A stretch of 64,000 bases of DNA, taken from contig CM055605.1 in NCBI GenBank assembly GCA_029379385.1, positions 11,381,001 to 11,445,000 of the forward strand, written 5' to 3'. Positions 22,395 through 33,780 of this stretch are shown here, piece after piece. The notes below the pieces were generated by a model. That model had not been told where the DNA came from and ran no database searches. It saw only the letters and a list, made by a program, of their open reading frames with translations. Each line of letters starts with the position of its first letter. Positions within the stretch are counted from its first letter, which is position 1. The translations under genes were made by a program, and so were the position numbers. Source of the DNA: Quillaja saponaria (taxonomy: Eukaryota > Streptophyta > Magnoliopsida > Fabales > Quillajaceae).

Positions 22395-25300
22395 AATAGT
22401 AGTGCTATTATTGAATTGTTGAACGGTTCCAACTTTAAAAAATAGAAGCAAGATGTTAAATTTGCCCTGAGAATTATAGATATCGATTTAGTTCTGCATA
22501 GTGAGAAACCTGCTGATCTTTCTGATGCTAGCTCCATAGCTCAGAAAGAGGCTTTTGACAAATGGGAGAGGTCAAATAGGTTGAGTTTGATCTACATGAA
22601 GAGATCAATCTCTAAACACCTTTTGCGTGGGTTGCCTGAAACTCAAAGTGCCAAATACTTCATGAAAGCTGTGGGGGGTAGGTACAAGATATCTGATAAT
22701 GCTGAGATTGGAAATCTAATAAATGATCTAGCAGGTATTAGATAGGAAAATGGAACTGGGGTTCGGGAATTTATTCTTAAAATGGTTCACGTACAAACCA
22801 AGCTTAAAAACAAAGAAATTCCAATCCCTGATAGTTTTGTAGTTCACCATTCTCTCAATTCCTTACCAACTGATTTCTCCCAAATTAAAACTACTTATAA
22901 CACCCAAAATGAATCTTGGACCATTAATGACTTTATCTCTAAGTGTGGCTAAGGAGGATAAGCTTAAGGAAGAAAATAGGGAAATCACACTTTTTGTTTC
23001 CTATTCCAAACCTAATTCTACCAAGGGTGGTCAGGGTAAGTCTAAATCTACTAATCATAAGAAAACTTAGGATGCGAAAGGGCATGGTACTGGTCAGAAA
23101 CCTGTTGTGGGTGGTCCTAAGGCTGCCATTAAAAAAGACATCACATGTTTCTTTTGCAAAAGGAGAGGTCATGTGAAAGCAGACTTCTTCAAATTAAAAT
23201 CCCAATTAGAAAAGAAAAATAAACAAGAAGGTAACTCACTTGCTTTCGTTTGTTTTGAATCCAATTTAGTTAATGTCTCATCAAATTCTTGGTGGCTTGA
23301 CAGTGGTCCAACTATTCATGTTGCTTGTACCATGCAGGGGTTCAAACACAAAAGGAAGCCAAGTGACTTAGAGACAAAGCTTAGAGTCAAGAATGATGTC
23401 GAGGTTGAAGTTGAGTCTATAGGAATCGTCTCTTTAATCTTAGAAAGTGGTTTTGAATTTTTTTTGAAAAACACTTTTTATGTACCGTCTTTTAGGCAAA
23501 ATTTGATTTCAGTTTCTTTGTTGGACAAAATTGGTTATTCCTTTAATTTTGGTAATTCAAAAGTTCAGTTGCTTTTAAATTTTGACATTCTTGGAAGGTG
23601 TGTTTTGTCCAATGGTTTATACATAATGAGTTTAGCACCCTTAAATATTAATTCCTCCTTAAATACTGAAAATGTTGTTTCCAAAAGATCTTTAATTAAA
23701 GAGAAATCCTCAATGTTTTGGCATAAGCGTCTGGATCACATATCAAGGGAAAGAGTTGAAAGACTCATTAAGGATGGTATCCTACCATCACTTGATTTTG
23801 ATGACTTAAAAACTTGTGTTGATTGTATTGGAGGTAAACTGACTAAGACAAAGAAAAAGGGGTCAACTTGTAGTTCAAAACTCTTAGAGATCATTCACGC
23901 AGATATTAGTGGACCATATTCCAATACTTTATGTAAAATCTGTTATTTCATTACCTTCATTAATGAATTTTCCCATTTTGGTTTTCTATACTTAGTTAAA
24001 GAAAAATCTGATTCTCTTGATAAATTTATAATTTTCAAAACTGAAGTCGAAAAACAATTAGGGAAAGTCATTAAGATTGTGAGATCTGACTGTGGAAGGT
24101 AAGTATTATGGCAAACATGGAGTTGATGGACAACATATAGAACCATTTGCCAAGTACTTACAAGAGTGTGGGATTGTTGCTCAATATACCATGCTTGGTA
24201 TCCCTAAACAAAATGGTGTGGCCGAAAGGCGTAATCGCACCCTTAAGGACATGATGAGGAGTATGATAAGCAGGTCAAACTTGCCTGAATATCTTTGGGG
24301 GGAAGCCATTAAAACTTCCTTGTATATCCTTAATAGGGTTCCCAGTAAAGCAGTGCCTAAAACACCTTTTAAGTTGGGACTGGGAGGAAGCCTAGCTTGA
24401 CCCATTTTCGTGTTTGGGGGTGTCCAGCTGAAGTGAGAATCTATAACCAAAATGAGAAGAAAACCAGCCCTAGATTTACCTACTGTTACTTTATTAGTTA
24501 TCCAGATCACTCTAAAGGATACAGATTCCATTGCCTCGCACAAGGAACCAAAATAGTGGAATCACAAACTGCCAAGTTCTTGGAATTTAATGTTGCTGAG
24601 TTAGAAAAGTCTTCACCTTTAGATCAGAGAGAGCAAAATGAGGATGTTACTATTCCATTATATGATCTGTCAGAAGCAACTGTTTCCATTCCTGTCATGA
24701 GAACATGTGATAGGGGAAGTAAATGAACAAGCTGAACTAGCACCACCTATTCCCACTGATGCTACTACACATGTTCCTAATGAATCTCCTTAGTAACAGA
24801 ATCCAGTTGTACAAATACCTGTTAGAAGATCTGAACGGCAGAGAAAGCATGCTATTTCTGATGACTTCATTATGTATTTAGATGAAATTGATTACGATAT
24901 TGGTCATATTGTTGATCTCAATACATATGGAGAAGTTGTATCCAATCCACAATCAGATAAGTGGATTGAAGCTATGAGAGAAGAGATGCAATCTATGGTA
25001 CATAATGGTATATGGGAGTTAGTTACACTTCCAGAGGGTTGTAGACCCATTAGGTGCAAGTGGGTTTACAATACCAAGAAAGATTCAAAGGGAAAAATTG
25101 AGCGTTTGAAAGCAAAACTTGTAGCTAAAGGTTTCTTTTAAAGAGAATGTGTGGATTTTAATGAGACTTTCTCTCCTGTCTCAACTAAAAACTCCCTTAG
25201 GGTCATCATGGCATTAGTGGCTCAATTTAATCTTGAGTTACATCAGATGGATATCAAGACAGCCTTCTTAAGTGGAGATCTTATTGAAGAGGTTTATATG

Positions 25301-26497
25301 GTTCAACCTGAAGGTTTCAAAGAAAATGGAGAAAGTGAACTTGTTTGTAGACTCACGAAGTCTATCTATGGTCTAAAACAAGCACCTCAACAGTGGTTCT
25401 TAAAGTTTGATAAGGTAATCACCTTTCTTGGTTTTGTTGAAGACAAGATTAATCAGTGCTTATATCTCAAAGTCAATAGGAGCAAATTTATCATATTGGT
25501 TTTATACATTGATTATATTTTGCTTGCCAGTAGTGATGTTGGTTTATTACATGAGACAAAATTGATGTTATCTAAGACCTTTGACATGAAGGATCTTGGG
25601 GAAGCATCATTTGTCCTTGGCATTGAAATTCATCTGGACAGATCTTGTCATTTGTTGGGTCTTTCTCAACGAACATATATTAATCGTGTGCTCGATAGGT
25701 TTAATATGCATAAATGTAAGCCTGGGGATGTACCAGTTGTCATAGGTGATAGATTCAGCTTGGATCAGTGTCCCGTTAATGATTTTTAGAGGGAGTTCAT
25801 GAAGAATATGCCTTATGCTATCGCAGTTGGAAGCTTGTTGTATGCTCAAGTTTGCACCAGACCTGACATTGCTTTTGCAATGGGAGTTCTTGGTAGATAT
25901 CAGTCAAACTCAGGTCCAGAACATTGGGTTGCTACGAAAAAAGTTATGAGGTATTTGTACAGGACCATGGACTTTATGGTGGTGTATAGAAAGGTTGATC
26001 ACCTTGAGTTGATTGGTTACTCTTATTCTAATTTTGCTAGTTGCAAGGATGATCTAAAATCCACTTCAAGATACATTTTCATGTTAGCTGGGGGAGCTGT
26101 ATCTTGGAAAAGTTCTAAAATGACAATCACTGCTTCTTCCACTATGCAGGCCAAGTTCGATGCTTGTTATGGAGCATCGACACAAGGTATATGGTTGAAG
26201 AACATAATAACCTATTTTGGTGTGGTTGATTCGACCTCTAGACCTTTTAAAATTTATTGTGACTACAGTTCTGCTGTGTTCTTTTCAAAGAATAACAAGA
26301 ATTCTAGTGCATCGAAAGCTATAGATATTAAGTATCTGGCTACCAGGGATTTAGTGAAAAAGGGAGACATTATGTTGGAATATATTGAAACAGGAAAAAC
26401 GTTAATAGATCCTTTAACCAAAGGACTTAGGATTGGGGTTTTCAAAAGTCATATTGATAACATGAATATTGTGGAGTCCTTTGATGTTTTTGGTTAG
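22395..26497 (+). pseudogene. gag-pol of Copia-1, decayed
   Basis: The gag core begins near 22395 without a visible start codon. It has an in-frame TAG in the tract before KQDV, another TAG at 22743-22745 and a frameshift near 22935. The zinc knuckle (about 23140-23190) has lost its last cysteine (ADFF in place of ADCF in Copia-3). Protease (about 23290) reads DSGPT, not the usual DSGA. Integrase is 23700-24420, with a frameshift at about 24098 inside the catalytic core and another near 24395. Reverse transcriptase is 24860-25790, with a TAA at 25139-25141; its YxDD motif reads YIDY at 25504-25515. RNase H (25800-26497) reads GYSYSNF where Copia-3 has SDSD. Enzymes of this type copy element RNA into DNA and integrate it; this copy is inactive. 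Confidence 0.9.
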
Positions 26498-26745
26498 TGG
26501 GAGTTTGCATTGTTTTATTCAAACTAGCTAGCATGTTATATATGTTATTTTATGTTTGTTTACATCCTTGTTGGATGGTATATTTTATTAATTTTTCATT
26601 ATGATATGATTGATATTGTATGTGAACATAAAGTTATTTATGACATGGCATTGTATTAAAATCTTAAGACTTTGTGTCTGTCTTAAGTATGACGGTTTTA
26701 TCAATTTGGAAGAATGTCTCAAATGACACTAATTGAATATCTCAA

Positions 26746-26917
26746 GATGATTATTGAGACATAAAAGCTTAAAATTAAGCTTAAGTGATTTCTAGTGCTT
26801 TGGAAAGCATCAAGTTTTAATGAAATCACTAGATGATTATTGAGACATAAAAGCTTAAAATTAAGCTTAAGTGATTTCTAGTGCTTTGGAAAGCATCCAG
26901 TTTTAATGAAATCACTA
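26746..26917 (+). repeat. Tandem duplication of 86 bp behind Copia-1 RNase H
   Basis: 26746-26831 and 26832-26917 are nearly identical (one difference noticed, CAAG against CCAG). Each unit contains AGTGATTTC and its inverse GAAATCACT, able to form a hairpin. Copia-3 carries only one, diverged, copy at about 55715-55805. Confidence 0.85.
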
Positions 26918-27233
26918 GAGGACCGACAATGAAAATAGCATATGTTGATCACATTTAGATGTTATTTTCTTGCTACACTACCACATCTAGATCCATTGTA
27001 GATTAGGTTGTTAGCATTTGTAACCATGGATTGGTCTTGTGTCGTATAAGTGGCACAATGTTTACCATGATTCGATATTAATAACTTAATTGGGCTGGAT
27101 TGTTTGAAGTGCATCTCAGGGCCAAAATTGTTCTTTTAAAATTATGGCCATATAAAAGTTATACCTTGCCCGAGAGTCATTTTCTAAAATTATGTTTTTC
27201 AAAAATTTAAAAACTACAATTAATGTTGTCCAA

Positions 27234-27242
27234 GTGGGAGAA
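27234..27242 (+). other. Polypurine tract of Copia-1
   Basis: GTGGGAGAA directly precedes the 3' LTR, the site where plus-strand DNA synthesis is primed in LTR retrotransposons. Confidence 0.75.
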
Positions 27243-27706
27243 TGTTAGATATTTCATATGTGGACTGCTATTAATTGTATAGTTTTATTTTAATAATAAA
27301 ACGGGCTTAAGGTTTGGTCCATTTGAGACATGCTAGTAAAAGCCCAAATAGTTTATATGATCATTTAGGATAGGGCTTAAGCACACTTCTTATTTGATTA
27401 GATGTAGATTGACAATAAGTGTAGACTGAGTGACTTTAGGAGTCTTTAATGGGAGGACTCTTAGAGTTTTATTTGACATGAAATAGCTAGGTCCCCTTTC
27501 CTCTCTATATATATGCATCTTGCTCCTATTGAGAGCTACCACTAAAAAATACAGAGTACAGAGAGGAAGACCTGGCTGTGTGAAGAAATTACTAAAGTGT
27601 GCTTGGCTGAGATTTCATATATCTGTTGCTATGGCTCAATCAAGTACACAAACTTTATTACTAATGTGTTTTAAATTCATATATGAGATCCTGTAAATTT
27701 ATAACA
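27243..27706 (+). repeat. 3' LTR of Copia-1 (464 bp)
   Basis: It runs from TGTTAGATATTTC to AAATTTATAACA. It matches the 5' LTR along its length with scattered substitutions, so the insertion is not recent. Confidence 0.9.
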
Positions 27707-27711
27707 GTTTT

Positions 27712-28600
27712 TTGAGCTTTTGGTTTTAGATGCATTATCATTGCCAGCTTTTGCCACTAGTTTTCAAGACCTTGGTGCATGACTTTATCCCTGAGGTCTA
27801 CATTCTCTCTCATTTTGAAACTTAAGGTCGAGCTATTTCAATCATGAGAACATTATGGGGAATGAGATAATTATGTTACAAGAATTTAACTATATATTTA
27901 TCTTTGTATGTGGTTAAATATCGAATTAGTGGTAAAACAGTAGCATCTTAATATTATTAGGATTTTATATAGAATGAAATTCTAATTATTTTAGAATTCT
28001 TAACATTACGACTTGCCTATGTGTAAGCCTAGTGGCATACTACGTATTCTTTTAGGGACCTTTTGATGAACTGAAATTGAGAATATGTGAGGTTTTCTTA
28101 GGAAGAAGTATAGCATAAAGTAGTTATCCCTCCCAAATCTGAATTTCCAAAGCCGTCCTACATCAATATTATTCTAACGTTTTTAAAATCTATGCACATC
28201 TTAAATTTTGAAAACAACTCATAATTTAACTCAAATTTTTTTATAAAAAAGGAGAAAAATCCAATATACTTATTATTAGTCTAATTTAATGATGAAACTA
28301 AATTAATAAAATTAAAATATAAATAGAAATATAATCAAAATTAAATTAATATTCCTAAAAGTGTAATAAACGAAAAAAATAAAATAAAGAAATACTATTG
28401 TCTTAAAATAATATGATGTTGCTTATTTTGTGCAATATCAAAAAGATATTATTATTTTTACTTGAATTATTTGAAGAATAATGATTAATATAATTTTTAT
28501 TTTGAATAATAACACGTCATCATTAATTAAATTAAATAATTATAAAATTAGTGTTTTCTAATTTAAAATACAATAAATTGGCCTTACGTCTGTTCATTTA
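27712..28600. other. AT-rich intergenic stretch
   Basis: The first bases continue the pre-insertion sequence of Copia-1. I see no gene, and the stretch becomes very AT-rich after 28200. Confidence 0.5.
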
Positions 28601-29135
28601 AATATATAAATACTAGCATCCTCACACTCTATCTCGTGCATGCTTAGATGGCTTTTTCTTTTCTTTTCTTTTCTTTTTCTTTTTCTTTTTTGTAGGGGAA
28701 AATTGTAACATTCTTTCTGGCACATACTCCCATACCAGAATATCTAAGTTTTTCTCGTGATGTGCTACTCTAGGAGGATGTAAGCTCACACTTGCGAGCA
28801 TCCTTTCTTAGCGTGTAAAATTCTAGAGCCAACAAACTCTTTCCCAAGAAGAACTTGACATGTTGGTATAGGAGTATTCATTGATGAAAATATTACACAT
28901 TTTTCCTTAAAAAAAAAGAAAAAGAAAAAAAAAGCATTTAAGCATGCAGGAGAATGATAGTATATTAAAAGAACTTTGCAAAACTTACCCTAAATAAATT
29001 TGAGCAATCACAAGAGCACGTGGGAGGATAGTAGTATAATAAAAGAAACTTTACAAAACTTACCCTAAATAAAAACAAAAAGCATTTGAGCATGCCCGAA
29101 AGTGTGTGTGAGGATGCAAGTATAATAGAATTTCA
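28600..29135. repeat. Inverted and direct repeats around a pyrimidine tract
   Basis: A segment with GCATCCTCACAC and GCATGCTTAGATG at 28613-28653 is inverted at about 29085-29130 (GCATTTGAGCATGC and GTGAGGATGC). Between them, 28930-29080 holds direct repeats of about 90 bp ending AAAACTTACCCTAAATAAA. A (CTTTT)n tract lies at 28651-28692. It may be a small foldback element, but ends and target duplication are unclear. Confidence 0.45.
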
Positions 29136-30624
29136 CACAATTTTCCATAAAAAAAAAAAAAAAAAAAAAAAAGAACATATGGGCACGTTATATTTTTTAT
29201 TTTTTGAAGGTACCAAAAGAAGAAAAAACATGTTATAGTATCTACAACAATTTTCTTAATATATTCACAATAAGAATTGAGTTAACTATATAGTTGACAT
29301 ATAAAGTTTGGTTTGGTACCAACGAAAATATAATGAAAGATTTATTTTGATCGGCTAAAGAGGTTGGAATTAGTGCGATATTAATGTTGACTTATATACA
29401 GTTTTTAATTACCAAGTAATTTTCTAGAACCAAGCATAGAAGGTTTTTCAAGAGAATTATAAAAATTATATTAGTCTAGTGTATGTTTCATCCAACAATA
29501 ATTAATTCAGATTTTTTTATTCCAACAAACACGTCTTTGAAAAATATGGCCAATGGAAAAGCTCTCTCTACATGTATTTGCTTCCCTTTTTCTTTGTCTT
29601 TTGCAAAAAAGAAAAACAGGCAACAGGAGCAACAGTACTTTCAATCTTGCAGGAACATAACTGAACTTTAGAGTTTATCTAGAGTCATTGTAGATCTTTC
29701 AATACATTTGACATGAGGTTTTTTGATATGGTATTATAACTTTTATGATTAGTGATTAAGAGTTTGATCATTCTCGCAATCTATTTTCATAATTATAGAA
29801 GGATTAAGAGGACATGACATAGTACTTTGTAAGCCATCCCTTTTCATGACTAATGTGTTAGCATTTGAAATGCGAATACTTTTGTGGTAAGAGCTTCATT
29901 AATTAGTACCAAAGAAGAATACACATAATACATAAACTTGTTTTAAGCATTTTTGAATACATCAAAACGCAAATCTTCATTCGAGTTTTATATTGACCAG
30001 AACTCTTTGATGCTTTTGGTGAAAATTTGAGATCGAAAGCTACTTTATTTAATCTTGCATTCTATAATTTTTTGAGATGAAAATTGTCCTGAAAGGCATA
30101 TTTTTGTGCATATTTTGTAATCTTCTTAGAATGAGCTCCTAGGTATTGTAACAATCTTATGTTTCCTTTTTGTAGCTACAACTTCATCTGTGAGGAGGAA
30201 TTTAGAGGGATACATTACATTCTCTGAAAGGGAATGTTGCTGGATTGCTTGATACATGTCATAGCAATGTCTGTGGGTAATGTAAATATAATGGCCATTG
30301 TTTCCTTTTGGTTTTATAGGTAGCCCTTTGACCCTTTCCAATAGGCTGCATGGTTATCTCTTTCTGTCTTCATCCATTCATTATTGTTGCCATTGCCAGA
30401 CAAACAGAGCCATTGTAAGCAAAAAAAAGAAAAAGTATAACAGATATAGTCCCACTTATGCATGACAGAACAAATAACTTTTGGTACCCCTGAGCAACTA
30501 TTATTCAATACAGATCAAAATGTACAAACCTTATTGGAATACGTAGCAGATAAGCAGAGGTCATGCATATAAAAGTTATACATACCTGTTCCTCATAAAA
30601 ATACTGCATCACATTAAACAAATA
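29136..30624. other. Intergenic stretch without a recognised gene
   Basis: It begins with an A run at 29149-29172. Short open frames (29483-29671, 30126-30508) resemble no known family and have no supporting splice structure. Confidence 0.45.
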
Positions 30625-31163
30625 CTATTGAAAATCCACATGTGCTTGTTCCTCGGAAGGGGTGCCTCCTAGAGGATACGTTGGAACAATAGCTCCAACC
30701 ATGGGGACTGTTGTCCCAGGCTGCTGCCCCTGAGTTCCTACTACAGGCACATGCTTTCCTTCTTCAGATTAAGTGATGAGTTCCCATCAGATGTGGTGGC
30801 TCAGGGTGGCCATAAAGATTTGAATGATTAGCATTCAATTTCTCAGCAGCATGCTGGTGTAAAATCTTCATGTTGCTCCATCTTTGCTTTAGCTTCCTCA
30901 ACCTTTCTACGCTCACGTGCTATAACCTTTTCTTCCTCTGTCATTGCTGTCGCTTTCTCTGCCTGCAAAATTTCAACCCTACAAAAAATTCATTCCTACA
31001 AGATTCATAATCAGCTTTTATTTACTTGTCATAAATTAAATAACAATCATAATTTATGAAAGGCTGGGAAGTAAACCTTTTATTCTATTTTGGCCTTGTA
31101 AGTGTCTGCTTTCTCTTTGGCAGCACCGGCCAGGTTGCTTAGCTTCTCCTTTGTAGACTATAT
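30625..31163 (-). pseudogene. LEA_1 (group 4, AtLEA6-like) pseudogene
   Basis: On the - strand a first exon (31163 to about 31085) reads STKEKLSNLAGAAKEKAD, then YKAKIE. An intron with the acceptor TTTTGCAG follows. The second exon (about 30963-30625) reads AEKATAMTEEEK, ARERRKVEEAKAKMEQH, later AAEKLNANHSNLYGHPEPP and YPLGGTP. This is the amphipathic Lys/Ala/Glu helix and Gly/His-rich tail of small LEA_1 proteins, which protect membranes and enzymes in drying tissue. Breaks: the expected ATG reads ATA at 31161-31163, the second codon is TAG, TAA follows KIE, and there is a frameshift between MEQH and the AAEK segment and another before the last 40 codons. The intron is kept, so it came from DNA-level duplication, not a retrocopy. 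Confidence 0.82.
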
Positions 31164-31844
31164 CTCTTTTTTGCTTTCTCAAACTGGTTCACTTCCTAAA
31201 ATGATGAAGCTGGTTCAAAACTTGAAGACCCATTACAGAAGTTGCACCCTACTGACATCACTCTGCAAAATTACCAAATGTAATCCCCCATTAACCCATC
31301 CTTCAAGATTCTCCTTTACATGGAATTAGGTTATTTGAAAGACGGTCGTCAATGACGAAAAACTCTCATTGCCTCTACTATAAAATAATAATAATAATAA
31401 CAAATAAATAAATAAATAAAGCCAAAACAAAACAAAAGCAATTGAAAAGGCCCAGTTCTTACCTCTGAACATCAGGAGCTTCTATTGAAGAATACCGTTG
31501 ATTTCTTCGTGGGAGAGAGAGCAGTGATCATACATGGTGAGGAGGCCAAATCTGTACCCGGACTCTGTTGAATAAACTGGAGCAGAGAGTCCAAGTTGTT
31601 TCAAGGCATATGGGAGGCACCACGGTGCAATGTATATGAGTGTGAAAACAAGACTACATCTACGGTTGAGGAGTCCAAATGTGAAAGCAAGACTGCATCT
31701 AAGATTGAGATGAGAAATTTATTTGAAGCAGATGAAATATAAACGGCTTCCTTTGCATATTTTATTGTGAATGGCAACCATTTAGATAGATTATTGGAGA
31801 GGAAACGTCCTTGAAATATAATAGGGTGGTAGTTGTTTTTTCAA
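31164..31844. other. Region ahead of the LEA_1 pseudogene
   Basis: It is the former promoter side of the pseudogene. It includes an (AAT)n/(AAATA)n stretch at 31380-31420 and a repeated phrase GAGGAGTCCAAATGTGAAA near 31665. No gene is seen. Confidence 0.4.
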
Positions 31845-32280
31845 ATATTAGGATTGGTTTTAAAAAGAAAAGAGTCCCAAAGAGAATTGTAAGTAATTTA
31901 GGGGATTATGGAAAGGCTGTCTTTGAATTTAAAAGGATAACTGTTTTTCTCTTTCTTTTTTTTTTTTTCATAAACAATAAATGACTACTTAAACGTGAGG
32001 AGAAACATTTGAGCAATGGGCTTATTATTATTTAAAAAAAAAATAGAGATATTATTTTAAGATAATATTAGGATTGGTTTTAAAAAGATAAGAGTCCTAG
32101 GGAGAACTGCAAGTAAATTTGGGGTTATGGGAGAACTGTATTTGAATTTAAAAGAAAAATGTTTTTTCTTTTTTTTTCCCTCCTAAATAATGAATAACTA
32201 CTTAAATGTGAAGAGAAACATGTGAGTAATGGATTGTTAGAAAGAATGAGATATTATTTATGGTCTTATTATGTATGGTC
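31845..32280 (+). repeat. Tandem duplication of 220 bp
   Basis: ATATTAGGATTGGTTTTAAA begins at 31845 and again at 32065. The two units then run in parallel (AAGAGTCC, TTTGAATTTAAAAG, a T run, AATGAATAACTACTTAAA-like, GAGAAACAT). They are clearly diverged, so the event is old. Confidence 0.75.
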
Positions 32281-33780
32281 TCCTGTGTTTAGAATAGTAT
32301 AAATATAGTTATAATAAAATGTATTGTAGGTATTTTATCTTATTTGTAAATTTTAGAAAACTATTATATAGATTTTTTAAAAAGTGACGTTTGTCACTAT
32401 CATTAACTACCACTTTTGATTGTAGTTAACTGAACTAATGTGCTATAATTCTCTTTACTGACACAAATTTATACACTGACAGTTGATCAAATGGTAACTC
32501 ATTTTAAAAATAGTGAAAAGATTGAAATATCAACATAATCAAAAGGGTTGGAGTCTACAATGTTTTAAAAATCAGATCAATTAATAACATGAAAAAAATA
32601 AATGGATCTTGAGTCACTGGTCAAATCGAGGATCAACCACTGATCCAAGCAGTGACATCATAATTAATTTAAATAATAGAAGTATAAAGTATACATTTTA
32701 TAAGTTAATTAATCTTATATTTTAGTTATATTAACTTCTATTATGTTAAATAACACAATAAAACTAGAATTCAAATTGAAAATAACTATTTTAAACTTAG
32801 TCTAACAATTAATAATAAATATGAAAATAAGAGAGAAACAAGATTAGAAAATTTATGAGGAGTTGTACCCCTCGCAGAATTCTTGAAGGGGATTCAAACC
32901 CAAAAAGTCAATCAAGGGAGCACACGTTCTTGACCAATCCCTTAAGATCCGTTTGGATCCTTTGAATTGGGCCTTGAGAATTAGAATTGAGTGGTTCCAG
33001 TTGCATTATCTGCAATAGCCTTAGAGATAATACAAGTGAGTAAATGTTACAAATGTGGCTGTGTAGGTCACTGTATTTGTGATTTCCCCTCCAAGTCTTA
33101 TAATAATAAAAAATTCAAATTTAAACTAATGAGTACCTAGAGGTTCATTGTCCTTACAATTATGATGAAAACATTATACGGGAAATTAGAAGCCAAAGGA
33201 ATAGCTTCAAGGGTAGTACTATATATATCTGCCCTATTGATATAGCAATCCTTCAATTTCTCTTATTCTATTTAAGTTTCATGACTTTGTGTACTAATAT
33301 ATGTTTGGTCATTATCTTAATTCATCATGTCTATATATGTTGTTGATGTATGCATTGCATATCATGTTGTCCTAGTAACTCGTTTCAGAATCATTTTAAA
33401 TAAACTAATATATGTTCATCTAACAAGAAAAACTCATATTAAATTCATTCAAAATGATTATTGAATTGTCCAAGTTAAGTGGATTATTTAGGAAAATGAA
33501 CATTCCATTTGTTATGGTGATATGCTTAAGTTTTTGTTTATTTGGTTGAAATTATGGTTGTTTCTCTATATATGTTCTCCTGGTACATACATAGACACAG
33601 TGATATTGGCTTGTCTATGTCGTGTACTAAGGAGACAATAGCAAAATATTGTCCGAATTTCACCAAGTATGGACAAAAAGATTAAGCATGTCATTGGAAT
33701 GAGAGTGTAGCAATTTTGAATAGGAGAAGACCAATTCGTAAGATGGTGTTGAAGGTGGTAGAGAGCATATACTAATAATT
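32281..33780. other. AT-rich stretch ahead of the CACTA remnant
   Basis: No gene recognised. A short frame at 33037-33090 reads like a zinc knuckle (CYKCGCVGH) but lacks the last cysteine. A degenerate GATCAACCACTGATCC area at 32560-32660 may be a transposon end. The first part of the CACTA element may reach into this stretch. Confidence 0.35.

Larger units (their letters stand above)
20387..27706 (+). mobile_element. Copia-1: decayed Ty1/copia retrotransposon with both LTRs
   Basis: The 7320-bp element is flanked by GTTTT at 20382-20386 and 27707-27711. LTRs are 20387-20866 and 27243-27706, beginning TGTTAGA and ending TTATAACA. The primer binding site TGGTATCAAAGC and a polypurine tract GTGGGAGAA sit where expected. 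A leader of about 1.5 kb without coding sense precedes gag. Domain order gag, zinc knuckle, protease, integrase, reverse transcriptase, RNase H identifies it as Copia. Several stops and frameshifts, plus changed active-site residues, show that it cannot move by itself. Copia-3 at 49567 is a close relative. Confidence 0.93.

Noticed and set aside
32555..32670. Possible transposon end with TTTTAAAAATCAGATCAA
   Set aside because: It resembles a common plant transposon terminus, but no partner end or target duplication was found.
33037..33090. Zinc-knuckle-like CYKCGCVGH frame
   Set aside because: The last cysteine is missing, the frame is very short, and no gag or transposase context fits it directly.
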